The translations under genes and the position numbers were made by a program. A stretch of DNA of 64,000 nucleotides. Source: Hymenobacter sp. IS2118. GTDB lineage: Bacteria; Bacteroidota; Bacteroidia; Cytophagales; Hymenobacteraceae. A model generated the notes under the pieces. It saw nothing but the letters and a program-made list of their open reading frames with translations. It was not told the origin of the DNA and did not search any database. Positions 44,176 through 52,153 of this stretch are shown here, piece after piece; the stretch's first letter is position 1, and the number at the start of each line of letters is the position of its first letter. The stretch is from positions 1 to 64,000 of the forward strand of contig NZ_JNLX01000149.1 in assembly GCF_000715495.1 (NCBI RefSeq). Reading direction: 5' to 3'.

Positions 44176-44496
44176 ATGGCAACTTTCCAAATTTCCCGCA
44201 CCAGCGGCCAGTACTGGTACCACCTGCGTGCTGACAATGGCGAAATTGTTCAATCCGGCGAGGGCTACACCAGCAAGGTCAGCTGCGAAACCGGTATCCA
44301 GAGCGTCAAAGCCAACTGCCATCCCCAGCGCTTCGATTCTTTCTTCAACGCTGGCCAGTACGGCTTCAACCAGATAGCCGCCAATGGCGAAATCATCGGC
44401 CGTAGCGAGAAGTACACCACCGCCCAGGCCCGCGACCACGGCCTCCAAGTCGTCATGCGCGAAGCTCCCGAGGCCCACGTTCAGGACATAGCCTAA
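44176..44496 (+). CDS. YegP/DUF1508 family protein
   Basis: This 106-residue protein contains two copies of the DUF1508 repeat: WYHLRADNGEIVQSGEGYTS and the later FNQIAANGEIIGRSEKYTT, each followed by a helix. Family members are small and common; their role is not established. It is the last gene of the plus-strand run and is followed by a strong bidirectional terminator. Confidence 0.88.
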   Translation: MATFQISRTSGQYWYHLRADNGEIVQSGEGYTSKVSCETGIQSVKANCHPQRFDSFFNAGQYGFNQIAANGEIIGRSEKYTTAQARDHGLQVVMREAPEAHVQDIA

Positions 44497-44516
44497 TACC
44501 AAGCCATTGCACATAA

Positions 44517-44550
44517 AAGAGCCCGCTGACAGCTTGTCAGCGGGCTCTTT
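44517..44550. terminator. Strong bidirectional terminator
   Basis: The arms AAAGAGCCCGCTGACA and TGTCAGCGGGCTCTTT form a perfect 16-bp stem with A-rich and T-rich ends. It lies between two convergent genes (44176-44496 and 44578-45063). Confidence 0.92.
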
Positions 44551-44577
44551 AGGCTCTAAACAAATCCCTTTAGGGTA

Positions 44578-45063
44578 CTACTCGCTTGCTTCCTCACGCA
44601 GCATCGACGCGCTAGTTACCGTCTTCGGCACTGGTGCCACGTCCTGTGCGGGCGCAGCATTCGGTACCAGTGCCTTTGCAGCCTGCGCGGGCAGCACAAT
44701 CGGCGTACCCATCACCAACTCCCCAAAAAGTGGGTCATTAGGCAGGGGCTGCCCGCCGTTGCCATCCGGGACCTGGTTGAACAGTACCACTTCCTCACCG
44801 GGCGTGCTTTGCGCCAAATGGTCCTCCAGTACCTCCTGCCCGCTGTTGGCGTGCAGCGCCTGCGTGAGCAGCGTGTAGGTGCTCACGTCCACGTTGTAGA
44901 GCTGGTTCAGTGCGTTCATCTGCGTGGCCGCGTCTTCGGCCGCGCCAATGGCATCGGCCAGCAGTTGGGTATAGCGCCGCGCCTTTTGGTCGGCTTTGGC
45001 GCGCAGCTTAATAGCGCGCTTCATGCGCCGCTTAAATTGGGTTTGATAGGCCGTAAGTGCCAT
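44578..45063 (-). CDS. Island protein of unknown function
   Basis: This 161-residue protein has a basic N-terminal helix (FKRRMKRAIKLRAKADQKAR) and a helical middle, then a proline/alanine-rich C-terminal half. No domain is recognised. It follows the gene at 45178-45924 on the same strand, separated by a 114-bp gap with an inverted repeat. The pair may be late or structural-like cargo, but nothing shows it. Confidence 0.65.
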   Translation of the reverse strand: MALTAYQTQFKRRMKRAIKLRAKADQKARRYTQLLADAIGAAEDAATQMNALNQLYNVDVSTYTLLTQALHANSGQEVLEDHLAQSTPGEEVVLFNQVPDGNGGQPLPNDPLFGELVMGTPIVLPAQAAKALVPNAAPAQDVAPVPKTVTSASMLREEASE

Positions 45064-45090
45064 GATATTGCTGAATAAAGAATGAGAAAT

Positions 45091-45163
45091 GAAGAATGAG
45101 GAATTAGAAACGGTTGCCCTAGATTGTCCAGCGGCAATTCTTCATTCCTAATTCCTCATTCTC
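45091..45163. repeat. Inverted repeat GAATGAGGAATTAG between two island genes
   Basis: GAATGAGGAATTAG (45094-45107) and CTAATTCCTCATTC (45148-45161) form a hairpin; similar AT-rich words flank it. It may attenuate transcription between the two minus-strand genes. Confidence 0.7.
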
Positions 45164-45177
45164 AATCGCGGGTCGGT

Positions 45178-45924
45178 TTAGGCCACGTACTCAATGGCCA
45201 GCGGGTTCGTGCTGTTGTTATTGAGAGCGTAGAACTTGCCGTTAATCTGCTGGTAGAAGTTGATGCCCACCACACCCACTACCAGCGAAGCGGCCGCCGG
45301 AGCCGCCGGGAAGGTGGCCACCACCGCCTGGTTGGCCAGCGGCACGCTGTTGAGGGGCAGAATGCCCAGCGGCGCGGCCACCACGGCGTTGGTGTAAGTC
45401 AGCGTCTCCATGTCCAGCTCCGACGCGGCAAACACCACCTCAAAGTGGGTAGCGCCCTGCGGAGCGGCAATGTCCGAAGCCGGATTCAGCGCCGGAATGC
45501 TCATCGTCACCTCCGCGCCGGCCCCCGTCACTTCATAGGGGAAGTACATGGTCTGGCCGATGCCCGAAGCCCCGTTGAAGTCAAACCCGAGCAGCGGGGC
45601 CGAGTTGCTGGCGTCAAAGACGCGCTGGCCCCGGTCGTTGGTGTCGTCGAGACCGATGACTTCGCGCATCACCTTCGTGAGCCGTGCGGCCAGGCGGCTG
45701 TCGCTGGCCGAGGCAATGGCCACGCGCAGCGAGTCGCGGAGCAGTTTGCTATACTTGGCAGCCAAGCCAAATTCAGCCGCATTTTCACGCGTACGGGCCC
45801 GGCTTGGGGCGCTGGCAAAAGCTGCTTTGTTGCTTTGCGGCTTCTGCGAAATGTTGCCATTTTTGTTGAACACCAAGCCACCCACGGTGCCCTGAATGCC
45901 TAAAATACCTGTCTGACGTGCCAT
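45178..45924 (-). CDS. Island protein of unknown function with a conserved-looking N-terminus
   Basis: This 248-residue protein starts MARQTGILGIQGTVGGLVF, a glycine-rich opening with lysine/asparagine residues (NKNGNISQK) reminiscent of small-family Bacteroidota proteins found near integrases. The central part is helical (YSKLLRDSLRVAIAS). The last third looks beta-rich and hydrophobic (AASLVVGVVGINFYQQINGK), as in secreted or surface-associated proteins, but no signal peptide is present. The function is unknown. Confidence 0.75.
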   Translation of the reverse strand: MARQTGILGIQGTVGGLVFNKNGNISQKPQSNKAAFASAPSRARTRENAAEFGLAAKYSKLLRDSLRVAIASASDSRLAARLTKVMREVIGLDDTNDRGQRVFDASNSAPLLGFDFNGASGIGQTMYFPYEVTGAGAEVTMSIPALNPASDIAAPQGATHFEVVFAASELDMETLTYTNAVVAAPLGILPLNSVPLANQAVVATFPAAPAAASLVVGVVGINFYQQINGKFYALNNNSTNPLAIEYVA

Positions 45925-45947
45925 TATAAAAGGTCGTTGTTAAGAGG

Positions 45948-46217
45948 TTATAGATTCGTTTTCGTCGTTGGCTGCTTGCGCTTATGCGACCTTGCTACCA
46001 GGTGCAGCCCACCCCGTAACGCCGCTGGTTTTTGTCGTTGAGTTTGCGCCGCTGGCTTATCGGCTGGCCGCGCCGCACGCTCCGTATCCGGCCGCTCATG
46101 TGCCCGCACCGTGCAGCCCCGTGGGGCCAGTTGGGCCACGCCGACCACCGCTGCGCCGCTACCCATCAGCAGGAGCAGCACCCGCGCAATCAGCCGAGCA
46201 ATCCGTAAAAATTTCAT
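45948..46217 (-). CDS. Small membrane protein, uncertain
   Basis: This 89-residue frame has one N-terminal hydrophobic segment (ARVLLLLMGSGAAVVGVAQL) followed by a basic, hydrophilic tail. It lies upstream of the 248-residue protein on the same strand. No homology is recognised, and the frame could be fortuitous. Confidence 0.45.
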   Translation of the reverse strand: MKFLRIARLIARVLLLLMGSGAAVVGVAQLAPRGCTVRAHERPDTERAARPADKPAAQTQRQKPAALRGGLHLVARSHKRKQPTTKTNL

Positions 46218-46249
46218 GCCCCGAACCTACGGCCCCACGAGGAGGGTTG

Positions 46250-46257
46250 TATATTTG
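46250..46257 (+). promoter_or_regulatory. -7 box TATATTTG upstream of small HTH gene
   Basis: An exact TAnnTTTG match lies 31 bp before the ATG at 46289. It is identical to the box at 39446. Confidence 0.6.
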
Positions 46258-46288
46258 TCTAGCCAACTATACCCCACTAGTACCCACT

Positions 46289-46483
46289 ATGCCCCAGGTT
46301 TGTATCTATCCCAAGGAAGCGGCGGCCGTCACCGGCAACGGGTACCAGGCCGGCAAGCGCCTCTTGCAGCGCATCCGGGTGCAACTCGGCAAGCCCACCC
46401 GCGCCCTGGTTTCCATCCAGGAATTTTGCGCCTACACCCACCTGCCCGAGCAAGAAGTGCGCGCTGCCCTCAACGCTAAATAA
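46289..46483 (+). CDS. Small helix-turn-helix-like protein near the right end
   Basis: This 64-residue protein starts at ATG 46289; upstream in-frame sequence lacks coding character. It matches a common Bacteroidota pattern: IYPKEAAAVTGNGYQAGKRL, LQRIRVQLGKPTRALVSIQEF and a final helix. This pattern resembles short DNA-binding proteins of mobile elements. It lies 264 bp from attR and could bind the right arm as an excision factor, but that is inferred. Confidence 0.7.
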   Translation: MPQVCIYPKEAAAVTGNGYQAGKRLLQRIRVQLGKPTRALVSIQEFCAYTHLPEQEVRAALNAK

Positions 46484-46730
46484 GCCGCCGCTGCACCGGG
46501 GCGCGACCGTAGCGGAAGCCTATCAGCAGTGGGAGCGAGGCCGCACCCGCCGCCCTTTGGCGAAAGCGCTAGCAGCCAATCCCACGAAAAAGAGCCACTC
46601 CCAGCCAGGAAGTGACCCCAAGTGCCGAAAAGATAGGTTGGCAACTGATGTCCCTCGGCAAAAGCAAAAGTATAATCAGCGTAGAATAAGCCAGAAATAT
46701 CTTTCCTTTTCTAGCCCGGTCAAGCCCGAC

Positions 46731-46750
46731 TGTCCGATATTCTGTCCGAT
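46731..46750. promoter_or_regulatory. Integrase arm-type sites, right end (TGTCCGAT octamers)
   Basis: TGTCCGAT at 46731-46738 and 46743-46750 matches the octamers next to attL. The second copy runs into the first bases of the att repeat. Confidence 0.75.
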
Positions 46751-46809
46751 ATAAAAGCAAAAACCCCATTCACAAGCTGTGAATGGGGTTTTTCGTGGTC
46801 GTGTAAGGA
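46747..46809. other. Right attachment site (attR), 63-bp direct repeat
   Basis: This is identical over 63 bp to 7886-7948. It contains the tRNA terminator hairpin (46759-46793, 16-bp stem) and overlaps the last 13 bases of the intact tRNA-Arg gene. Confidence 0.95.
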
Positions 46810-46869
46810 GTCGAACCTTAAACCTTCTGATTCGTAGTCAGATGCTCTATCCAATTGAGCTACACAACC
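46797..46869 (-). tRNA. tRNA-Arg (anticodon ACG)
   Basis: The minus strand gives a 73-nt tRNA. The acceptor arms GGTTGTG and CACGACC pair with one G-T, the anticodon stem TCTGA/TCAGA encloses the loop CTACGAA (anticodon ACG), and the T arm carries GGTTCGACTCC. CCA is not encoded. Integration of the island kept this copy intact because the att repeat restores its 3' end. Confidence 0.96.
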
Positions 46870-46977
46870 ATTTTCCCGTGTTGGGAGTGCAAAGGTAAGC
46901 GGCAAAAATGCGGCTACGCAAGCTGGGAGCATCTTTTTCGTGAATATTTTTTCACGGAGCCCGCAACGCCCTCTAAA

Positions 46978-47700
46978 TCAGGCGTGGTCTGCCGCGTTGG
47001 CGGCGCCTTTGCTCAGGGCGCGTTTCAGGGCCTTGTTGAATAAGTAGTAGAGCCCAAAGAACGAGGCGGCCACCAGCCCGATGAGCAGCAGCTTGCCGGT
47101 GGTGCCGGTGTCGGGGTCTTTGAGCAGCGTGAACACATCCTGCGCCTTGGTGCCGAGCCAGTAGAAAAACACGCTGCGCGGCAGCATGCCCGCAATGGAA
47201 GCCAGCAGAAACGGCCCGCGCCGCACCCGCATAATGGCCAGCACGAACGTCATGAGGGCAAACGGCGTGACGGGCGACACGCGGGTGAGGAAGATGAGCT
47301 GCCAGCTGTCGGTTTTCAGCTCCTTCATCACGGCGTCTACCTTGGGGAAGTGGCTGAGGAAGCCCAGCATCTTGCCGTGGTCGAGCAGGGTGGCAATCTG
47401 GTAGCCGGTGAGGGCCGCCAGGGCGTAGGCCACCACCATGCCCGGAAAGCCGCTCCAGCCCAGGTAAAAGCCCGTCACCAGCACCACGGCTGTGGTATTA
47501 ACCAGCGAAAAAGCCATGGCCACGCCCACCAGCACGAAGTAGAGCAGGCTCTGGCCGGTGGTGAGGTTTTCGAGAAACTGCTGGTTCTGGTAGAGGATGA
47601 ACGTGAGCGACGAGCTGCCCACCAGGGGCACCGCCACCAGCAGCAGCATGGACAGCAGGGTGGAAAAGTTCTTTTGGAAAAGCTCGCGCAGGAATTTCAT
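46978..47700 (-). CDS. TVP38/TMEM64 (VTT domain) membrane protein
   Basis: This 240-residue integral membrane protein starts at ATG 47700. It has about five hydrophobic segments and the VTT/SNARE-associated core: VVLVTGFYLGWSGFPGMVVA, then FLTRVSPVTPFALMTFVLAI. Members of this DedA-related family act in lipid or membrane homeostasis in the inner membrane. It is the first chromosomal gene after the tRNA. A -7-like box lies only 7 bp before the ATG. Confidence 0.88.
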   Translation of the reverse strand: MKFLRELFQKNFSTLLSMLLLVAVPLVGSSSLTFILYQNQQFLENLTTGQSLLYFVLVGVAMAFSLVNTTAVVLVTGFYLGWSGFPGMVVAYALAALTGYQIATLLDHGKMLGFLSHFPKVDAVMKELKTDSWQLIFLTRVSPVTPFALMTFVLAIMRVRRGPFLLASIAGMLPRSVFFYWLGTKAQDVFTLLKDPDTGTTGKLLLIGLVAASFFGLYYLFNKALKRALSKGAANAADHA

Positions 47701-47706
47701 AGGCAA

Positions 47707-47714
47707 CAAAAGTA
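47707..47714 (-). promoter_or_regulatory. -7 box TACTTTTG, almost at the start codon
   Basis: On the minus strand TACTTTTG ends 6 bp before the ATG of the VTT gene, so transcription would begin at or very near the start codon (leaderless mRNA). Confidence 0.5.
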
Positions 47715-47989
47715 GGGGCGGGCCGCCCCACCGGAGCCGGAAAGCGCCCCGGCGGGCGGCCCGTCCCGGACCTGTACGCACCGTGGGGCTTGTTGGCTGC
47801 CTGGCGGGGGGGGAAAGGCGGAAGGCGACCTGCGCGTTGGCGCACCCTGCCACCAGCCCCGAGGCCGGGCATAACCTTCGCCCCGCGTTTGGGCTTTGCC
47901 TTAGCGGGCCGCCGTAACTTGCCGGCCCAAGGCGGCTGGCCCAGCCCGGTCGCCCTGCTGTTTCCTGTCAAATTTCCGCTTCGTTTCCT

Positions 47990-49129
47990 ATGAAATTCGC
48001 CACCAAAGCCATTCACGCCGGCGTGCACCCCGACCCCGCCACCGGCGCCATCATGACGCCCATTTACCAGACCTCGACCTACGTGCAGACTTCCCCCGGC
48101 CAGCACAAAGGCTACGAGTACTCGCGCACCCACAACCCCACCCGCACCCAGCTGCAAAACGCCGTGGCGGCCCTCGACAACGGCAAGCACGGCCTGGCCT
48201 TCGCCACCGGCATGGCCGCCATCGACTGCGTGGCCAAGCTGCTGCAGCCCGGCGACGAAGTGATTTCGACCAACGACCTGTACGGCGGCAGCTACCGCAT
48301 TTTTACCAAAGTGTACGAGCCGCTGGGCATCAAATTCCACTTTGTGCCCATGCACGACATGGAAGCCGTGCGCGCCGTGGCCGGCCCCAAAACCAAGCTC
48401 ATTTGGGTGGAAACCCCCACCAACCCGCTACTCAACGTCATCGACATTGCCGCCGCTGCGGCCGTGGCTAAGGAGTGCGGCGCCCTGCTGGCCGTGGACA
48501 ACACCTTCAGCACGCCCTACCTGCAAACCCCCATGGACCTGGGCGCCGACATCGTGATGTACTCGCTGACCAAGTACATGGCCGGCCACTCCGACACCGT
48601 GATGGGCGCCCTGGTGGTGAATGACGACGAGCTGCACGAGCGCCTCAGCTTCTACCAGAACGCCTGCGGCGGCACGCCCGGCCCCCAAGACTGCTTCCTG
48701 GTGCTGCGCGGCCTCAAAACCCTGCACATTCGGATGCAGCGACACTGCGAAAACGGCCGCGCCGTGGCCGAGTACCTGCGCCAGCACCCCAAAGTGGAAA
48801 AAGTGTACTGGCCCGGTTTCGAGAACCACCCCAATCACGCCATCGCGGCCAAGCAGATGCGCGACTTCGGCGGCATGATTTCCTTCGTGCTCAAAGGTGA
48901 CAAGAAAGAAGATGCCATTGCCGTGCTCGAGAAGTTCCAGTACTTCACCCTGGCCGAAAGCCTGGGCGGCGTGGAAAGCCTCAGCGGCCACCCCGCCAGC
49001 ATGACGCACGCCAGCATTCCGGCCGAGCAGCGCCGCAAGTCCGGCCTCTCGGACTCGCTCATCCGCCTGAGCGTGGGCATTGAGGACGCCGAAGACCTGA
49101 TTGAGGATTTGGCGCAGGCCATTGGGTAG
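47990..49129 (+). CDS. Cystathionine gamma-synthase/lyase-type PLP enzyme
   Basis: This 379-residue Cys/Met-metabolism enzyme carries the PLP lysine K195 in YSLTKYMAGHSD. Other family motifs are YSRTHNPTR (phosphate/substrate binding), FATGMAAI, LYGGSYRIF and the late SLGGVESL and SHPASMTHASIP-like segments. It catalyses a gamma-elimination or gamma-replacement step in trans-sulfuration; family members are hard to tell apart by sequence, so cystathionine gamma-synthase, cystathionine gamma-lyase or methionine gamma-lyase are all possible. No methionine genes are adjacent. Confidence 0.93.
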   Translation: MKFATKAIHAGVHPDPATGAIMTPIYQTSTYVQTSPGQHKGYEYSRTHNPTRTQLQNAVAALDNGKHGLAFATGMAAIDCVAKLLQPGDEVISTNDLYGGSYRIFTKVYEPLGIKFHFVPMHDMEAVRAVAGPKTKLIWVETPTNPLLNVIDIAAAAAVAKECGALLAVDNTFSTPYLQTPMDLGADIVMYSLTKYMAGHSDTVMGALVVNDDELHERLSFYQNACGGTPGPQDCFLVLRGLKTLHIRMQRHCENGRAVAEYLRQHPKVEKVYWPGFENHPNHAIAAKQMRDFGGMISFVLKGDKKEDAIAVLEKFQYFTLAESLGGVESLSGHPASMTHASIPAEQRRKSGLSDSLIRLSVGIEDAEDLIEDLAQAIG

Positions 49130-49131
49130 CT

Positions 49132-49270
49132 ACCCCATCCCCTAGCCCCTTCCCCTCCGGGGGAAGGGGAACTAGAGCTAGTTCTTAGCTTCAAAACTCT
49201 GTCTGCTTTAAAACTAGGGATAAAAACTAGTCCCCCTTCACCCGGAGGGGAAGGGGCTAGGGGATGGGGT
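49132..49270. repeat. Long inverted repeat, CCCCATCCCC family, copy 2
   Basis: Perfect 30-bp arms (49132-49161 and 49241-49270) carry the same words as the copy at 1639-1775, including GAACTAGAGCTAGTTCT in the centre. It begins 2 bp after the stop of the PLP enzyme gene and may act as its terminator. Confidence 0.9.
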
Positions 49271-49421
49271 CCCGCACCAGGTTGTGCCATTAGGCCTTCC
49301 GGTTCGGCGGGGTTTGCGCCCGTTCGCGGGGCAGAATCCCCGTTGGCAGGAATTGCCTTTGGGGCCGGAAAAGGGAGGGGTAGGTTTGAGCCATCATTCA
49401 CTCCTAACCGTCCCTAACCCC

Positions 49422-50375
49422 ATGAAATACGCTGCCCTCCGCCGTGCTTTTGCCGCCCTGCTCTTGGGTACCGCCCTGGCCCAGCCGGCTGCTGCCAATA
49501 CCCTGGCTGCCGTTTCGCCCGCCACTTTCACCGCCGATAATCCCGCCGCTCACCCCAGCTTCGTGGTGCGGGTGGTGGGCAAGGGCCGGCCGGTGATTCT
49601 GATTCCGGGCCTGACCTGCCCCGGCGCGGTGTGGGACGAAACCGTGGCCCGCTACGCCAGCCGCTACCAGTGCCACGTGCTAAGCCTGGCCGGTTTTGGC
49701 GGGGTGCCGGCCCCGGCCAGTACCACCGTCGGGGCCGATTTCCTACCCGAAGTGCGCGCCGAGCTACTGGCCTACATCAAAACCCAGCGGTTGGACCGGC
49801 CCGCCATCATCGGCCACAGCCTGGGCGGCTTTATGGGGCTGTGGCTGAGCACCGCGCAGCCCGACGCCATCGGCCCGCTCGTAATCGTGGATTCGCTGCC
49901 TTTCCTGGCCGCCATTCAAAACCCGACCATGACGGCCGAGGCCGCCAAACCCATGGCCGACGGCATGCGCCAGCAAATGAGCGCCGGCCGCATGCCCGCC
50001 GCCCAGCAGCAGCAGATGGTGGCCGGCATGGCAACCGACACGGCCTGCCAGCGCTTGCTGGCCCGCTGGGGCCAGGCCTCGGAGCCCGCCCGCGTGGCGC
50101 AGGCCATGTACGAGATGTACACCACCGACCTGCGCGCCGACCTGAGTACCATCAAGCAGCCCGCGTTGGTGCTGGGGGCCTGGGCCGCCTACAAACCCTA
50201 CGGCTCCACCATGGAATCGACGCGCGCCATCTTCGCGGCGCAGTACGCCCGGCTGCCACAGCATCGCATCGAGATGTCGGAGGCGGGCAAGCACTTTTTG
50301 ATGTACGACGACACGGCGTGGTTTTTTCAGCAGACTGATGCCTTTTTACAGGCTAACTACCCGGCCCGCAAGTAA
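49422..50375 (+). CDS. Secreted alpha/beta hydrolase
   Basis: This 317-residue protein has a signal peptide (AFAALLLGTALAQPAAA). The alpha/beta hydrolase fold is shown by the oxyanion strand VILIPGLTCPGAVWDE and the nucleophile elbow GHSLGG (about residue 130), with a late acid (LVLGAWAAYKP region) and a conserved histidine GKHFLMYDD. The substrate is unknown. It should act in the periplasm. Its start at 49422 follows the palindromic repeat region. Confidence 0.87.
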   Translation: MKYAALRRAFAALLLGTALAQPAAANTLAAVSPATFTADNPAAHPSFVVRVVGKGRPVILIPGLTCPGAVWDETVARYASRYQCHVLSLAGFGGVPAPASTTVGADFLPEVRAELLAYIKTQRLDRPAIIGHSLGGFMGLWLSTAQPDAIGPLVIVDSLPFLAAIQNPTMTAEAAKPMADGMRQQMSAGRMPAAQQQQMVAGMATDTACQRLLARWGQASEPARVAQAMYEMYTTDLRADLSTIKQPALVLGAWAAYKPYGSTMESTRAIFAAQYARLPQHRIEMSEAGKHFLMYDDTAWFFQQTDAFLQANYPARK

Positions 50376-50411
50376 CTGCTTTTGCTTTTCTCACTTCTTT
50401 TCTGCTAAGCT

Positions 50412-50999
50412 ATGTCTGCTGCCCCCACGCCCGCCTATTTTTTGAATCAGCTCCGGTTGGAGCTGTCGGTGAAGGCCAAGAATGGCCTTGACTTTATTCT
50501 GGCCGCGCTGGTGGTGTGGTCGGCCATTGCGGGCGTGTGGTTGCTGCCCAACCCGGCCAGCCGCAATAGCTTCATCACGTTCTTCGTGGGCGCGCTGATG
50601 CTGCCGCTGGCCCGGCTGCTCTCGCGGCCGCTGCGCACCACCTGGACGTTGCCGCACAACCCGCTGCAGCCGTTGGGGCTGTGGCTGAATTTTGCCCAGC
50701 TCTTCTACTTTCCCCTGCTGATGTTTATGTTCGGGCGTTATCCGCAGCACTTCATCATGGCTTACGGCATTATTACTGGCGCGCATTTCTTCCCGTACGC
50801 CTGGTTTTACCGGGCTCCGGCCTTCGCCGTCATGGCCGGGGTAATCAGCGGGGGCTGCCTGGGGCTGGGGCTGCGGCTTGCGCCCGGCCAGCTCTACCTG
50901 ATTCCCGCTTTTGTAGCCGCGTGCCTGGCCGTGCTGGCGGCGCTGCTCGTGCATTCTTACCGCCAGAACCAGCGCGCCTATCAGCCCGTGGCCTCATGA
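50412..50999 (+). CDS. DUF7010-like membrane protein
   Basis: This 195-residue integral membrane protein has about five hydrophobic segments (FILAALVVWSAIAGVWLL, FITFFVGALMLPLARLL and others) and the conserved-looking FMFGRYPQHFIMAYGIITGA, followed by HFFPYAWFY. It is the first gene of a tight unit: its stop overlaps the ATG of a LytS-type kinase. It may be a sensor or partner of that system, but this is inferred from coupling only. Confidence 0.8.
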   Translation: MSAAPTPAYFLNQLRLELSVKAKNGLDFILAALVVWSAIAGVWLLPNPASRNSFITFFVGALMLPLARLLSRPLRTTWTLPHNPLQPLGLWLNFAQLFYFPLLMFMFGRYPQHFIMAYGIITGAHFFPYAWFYRAPAFAVMAGVISGGCLGLGLRLAPGQLYLIPAFVAACLAVLAALLVHSYRQNQRAYQPVAS

Positions 51000-52153
51000 A
51001 TACAGAGCCAATCCGCCCCCAACCCACGCTGGCCGTGCCACCGCCCAGCCGCTACTACTGGCGCACCCAGCTGCTGAGCTGGAGCGCCTACGCGGTGTTC
51101 AACCTGATTTTGTTCAAGGTATTCGCGGGCAAAGCGGCCGGTGCCTGGGCCTGGGTGATGAGCGGGGTGATTGCCGCCGCGCTGCTGGGCGCCTCGCACT
51201 TGCTGCGCCAGCTGGTGCGGGGCCGGGGCTGGCTGAGCAAGCCGCCGCTGGCGCTGCTGGGCCGCCTGCTGCTGGCCAATGCGCTGCTGGCCGTGGGCAG
51301 CGAGGTGGTTATTGGCCTGCTGGCCTGGCTGCTGCTGCCGCGGCCGGCGGCCAGCCAAAGCCCGCAGGGCTGGCTGCAGTACGTGGGCTACGCCCTGAAC
51401 ATGAACATCATGCTCTGGCTGTGGGCGGCGGCCTACGTGGGCTGGCACTACCTGCAGCGCTCGCGTCAGGCCGAGGTAGAGAAGTGGCGGCTGACGGCGG
51501 CCGTGCGCGAGGCCGAGCTGAACACGCTGCGCGCCCAGCTCAACCCGCATTTTCTCTTCAATGGCCTCAACAACATTCGCGGGCTGGTGAGCGAGGACCC
51601 GGCCCGCGCCCGGCAGGCCCTGGCGCACTTGGCCGAACTGCTGCGCTACGTGATGCAGCACAGCGCCACGCCGCTCGTGCCGCTGGGGCAGGAGCTGGAA
51701 ATTGTGGCCGATTACCTGGCCCTGGAGGCCCTGCAGCTGGAAGACCGGCTGCACTATTCCCTCGACGTGGACCCCGCCGCCCGGGCCGTGCCGCTGCCGC
51801 CGCTCACGGTGCAGCTGCTGGTCGAAAACGCCATTAAGCACGGCGTGGCCCCGCGGCCGGCCGGCGGCTCGGTGGCCCTCACCGCGCAGCTCGACGCGGC
51901 CGGTTGGCTCTGCCTGGTCGTGCGCAGCCCCGGCCGCTTCAGTCCCGCCTCGGCGGCGGCGGGCAGCGGCCTGGGCCTGCGCGGCTTGCGCGAGCGCCTC
52001 ACCCAGGCTTTTGGCCCGGCCGCTGAGTTTGAGCTGGCCAACGACCCCGCCGCGCCTGATGCCGTGCTGGCTACCCTGCGCCTGCCCGCCCCCAAAGCCG
52101 AATTGTCGGCGGCCTCCATTCACCCATTCGCTCATTCATCCATTCCCCAATGA
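50996..52153 (+). CDS. LytS-type sensor histidine kinase
   Basis: This 385-residue membrane kinase has four hydrophobic segments (about 25-145) followed by the His_kinase domain. The acceptor histidine is in LRAQLNPHFLFNGLNNIRG (about residue 185), and HATPase features are LLVENAIKHG and GSGLGLRGLRERL. It overlaps the gene before and the LytTR regulator after by 4 bp (ATGA). The system is membrane-bound and constitutes a standard LytS/LytTR pair. Confidence 0.93.
   Translation: MNTEPIRPQPTLAVPPPSRYYWRTQLLSWSAYAVFNLILFKVFAGKAAGAWAWVMSGVIAAALLGASHLLRQLVRGRGWLSKPPLALLGRLLLANALLAVGSEVVIGLLAWLLLPRPAASQSPQGWLQYVGYALNMNIMLWLWAAAYVGWHYLQRSRQAEVEKWRLTAAVREAELNTLRAQLNPHFLFNGLNNIRGLVSEDPARARQALAHLAELLRYVMQHSATPLVPLGQELEIVADYLALEALQLEDRLHYSLDVDPAARAVPLPPLTVQLLVENAIKHGVAPRPAGGSVALTAQLDAAGWLCLVVRSPGRFSPASAAAGSGLGLRGLRERLTQAFGPAAEFELANDPAAPDAVLATLRLPAPKAELSAASIHPFAHSSIPQ

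Larger units (their letters stand above)
7886..46809. mobile_element. Integrated genomic island of about 38.9 kb in tRNA-Arg
   Basis: The island is bounded by an exact 63-bp direct repeat (7886-7948 and 46747-46809). The right copy overlaps the last 13 bases of tRNA-Arg and both copies include its terminator. An integrase gene begins 195 bp inside the left repeat, and octamer arm-type sites lie next to both ends. It encodes a LexA/CI-type repressor, an excisionase-like HTH protein, replication functions, a defence block, a large signalling cargo, an endolysin/holin pair and recombination functions. I find no virion structural, terminase, relaxase or type IV secretion genes, so it is not an intact prophage or ICE as read here. 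Confidence 0.93.

Noticed and set aside
44578..45924. Phage structural (tail or capsid) genes
   Set aside because: The two proteins have no recognisable virion motif, and no terminase or portal gene lies nearby; I leave them as unknown.
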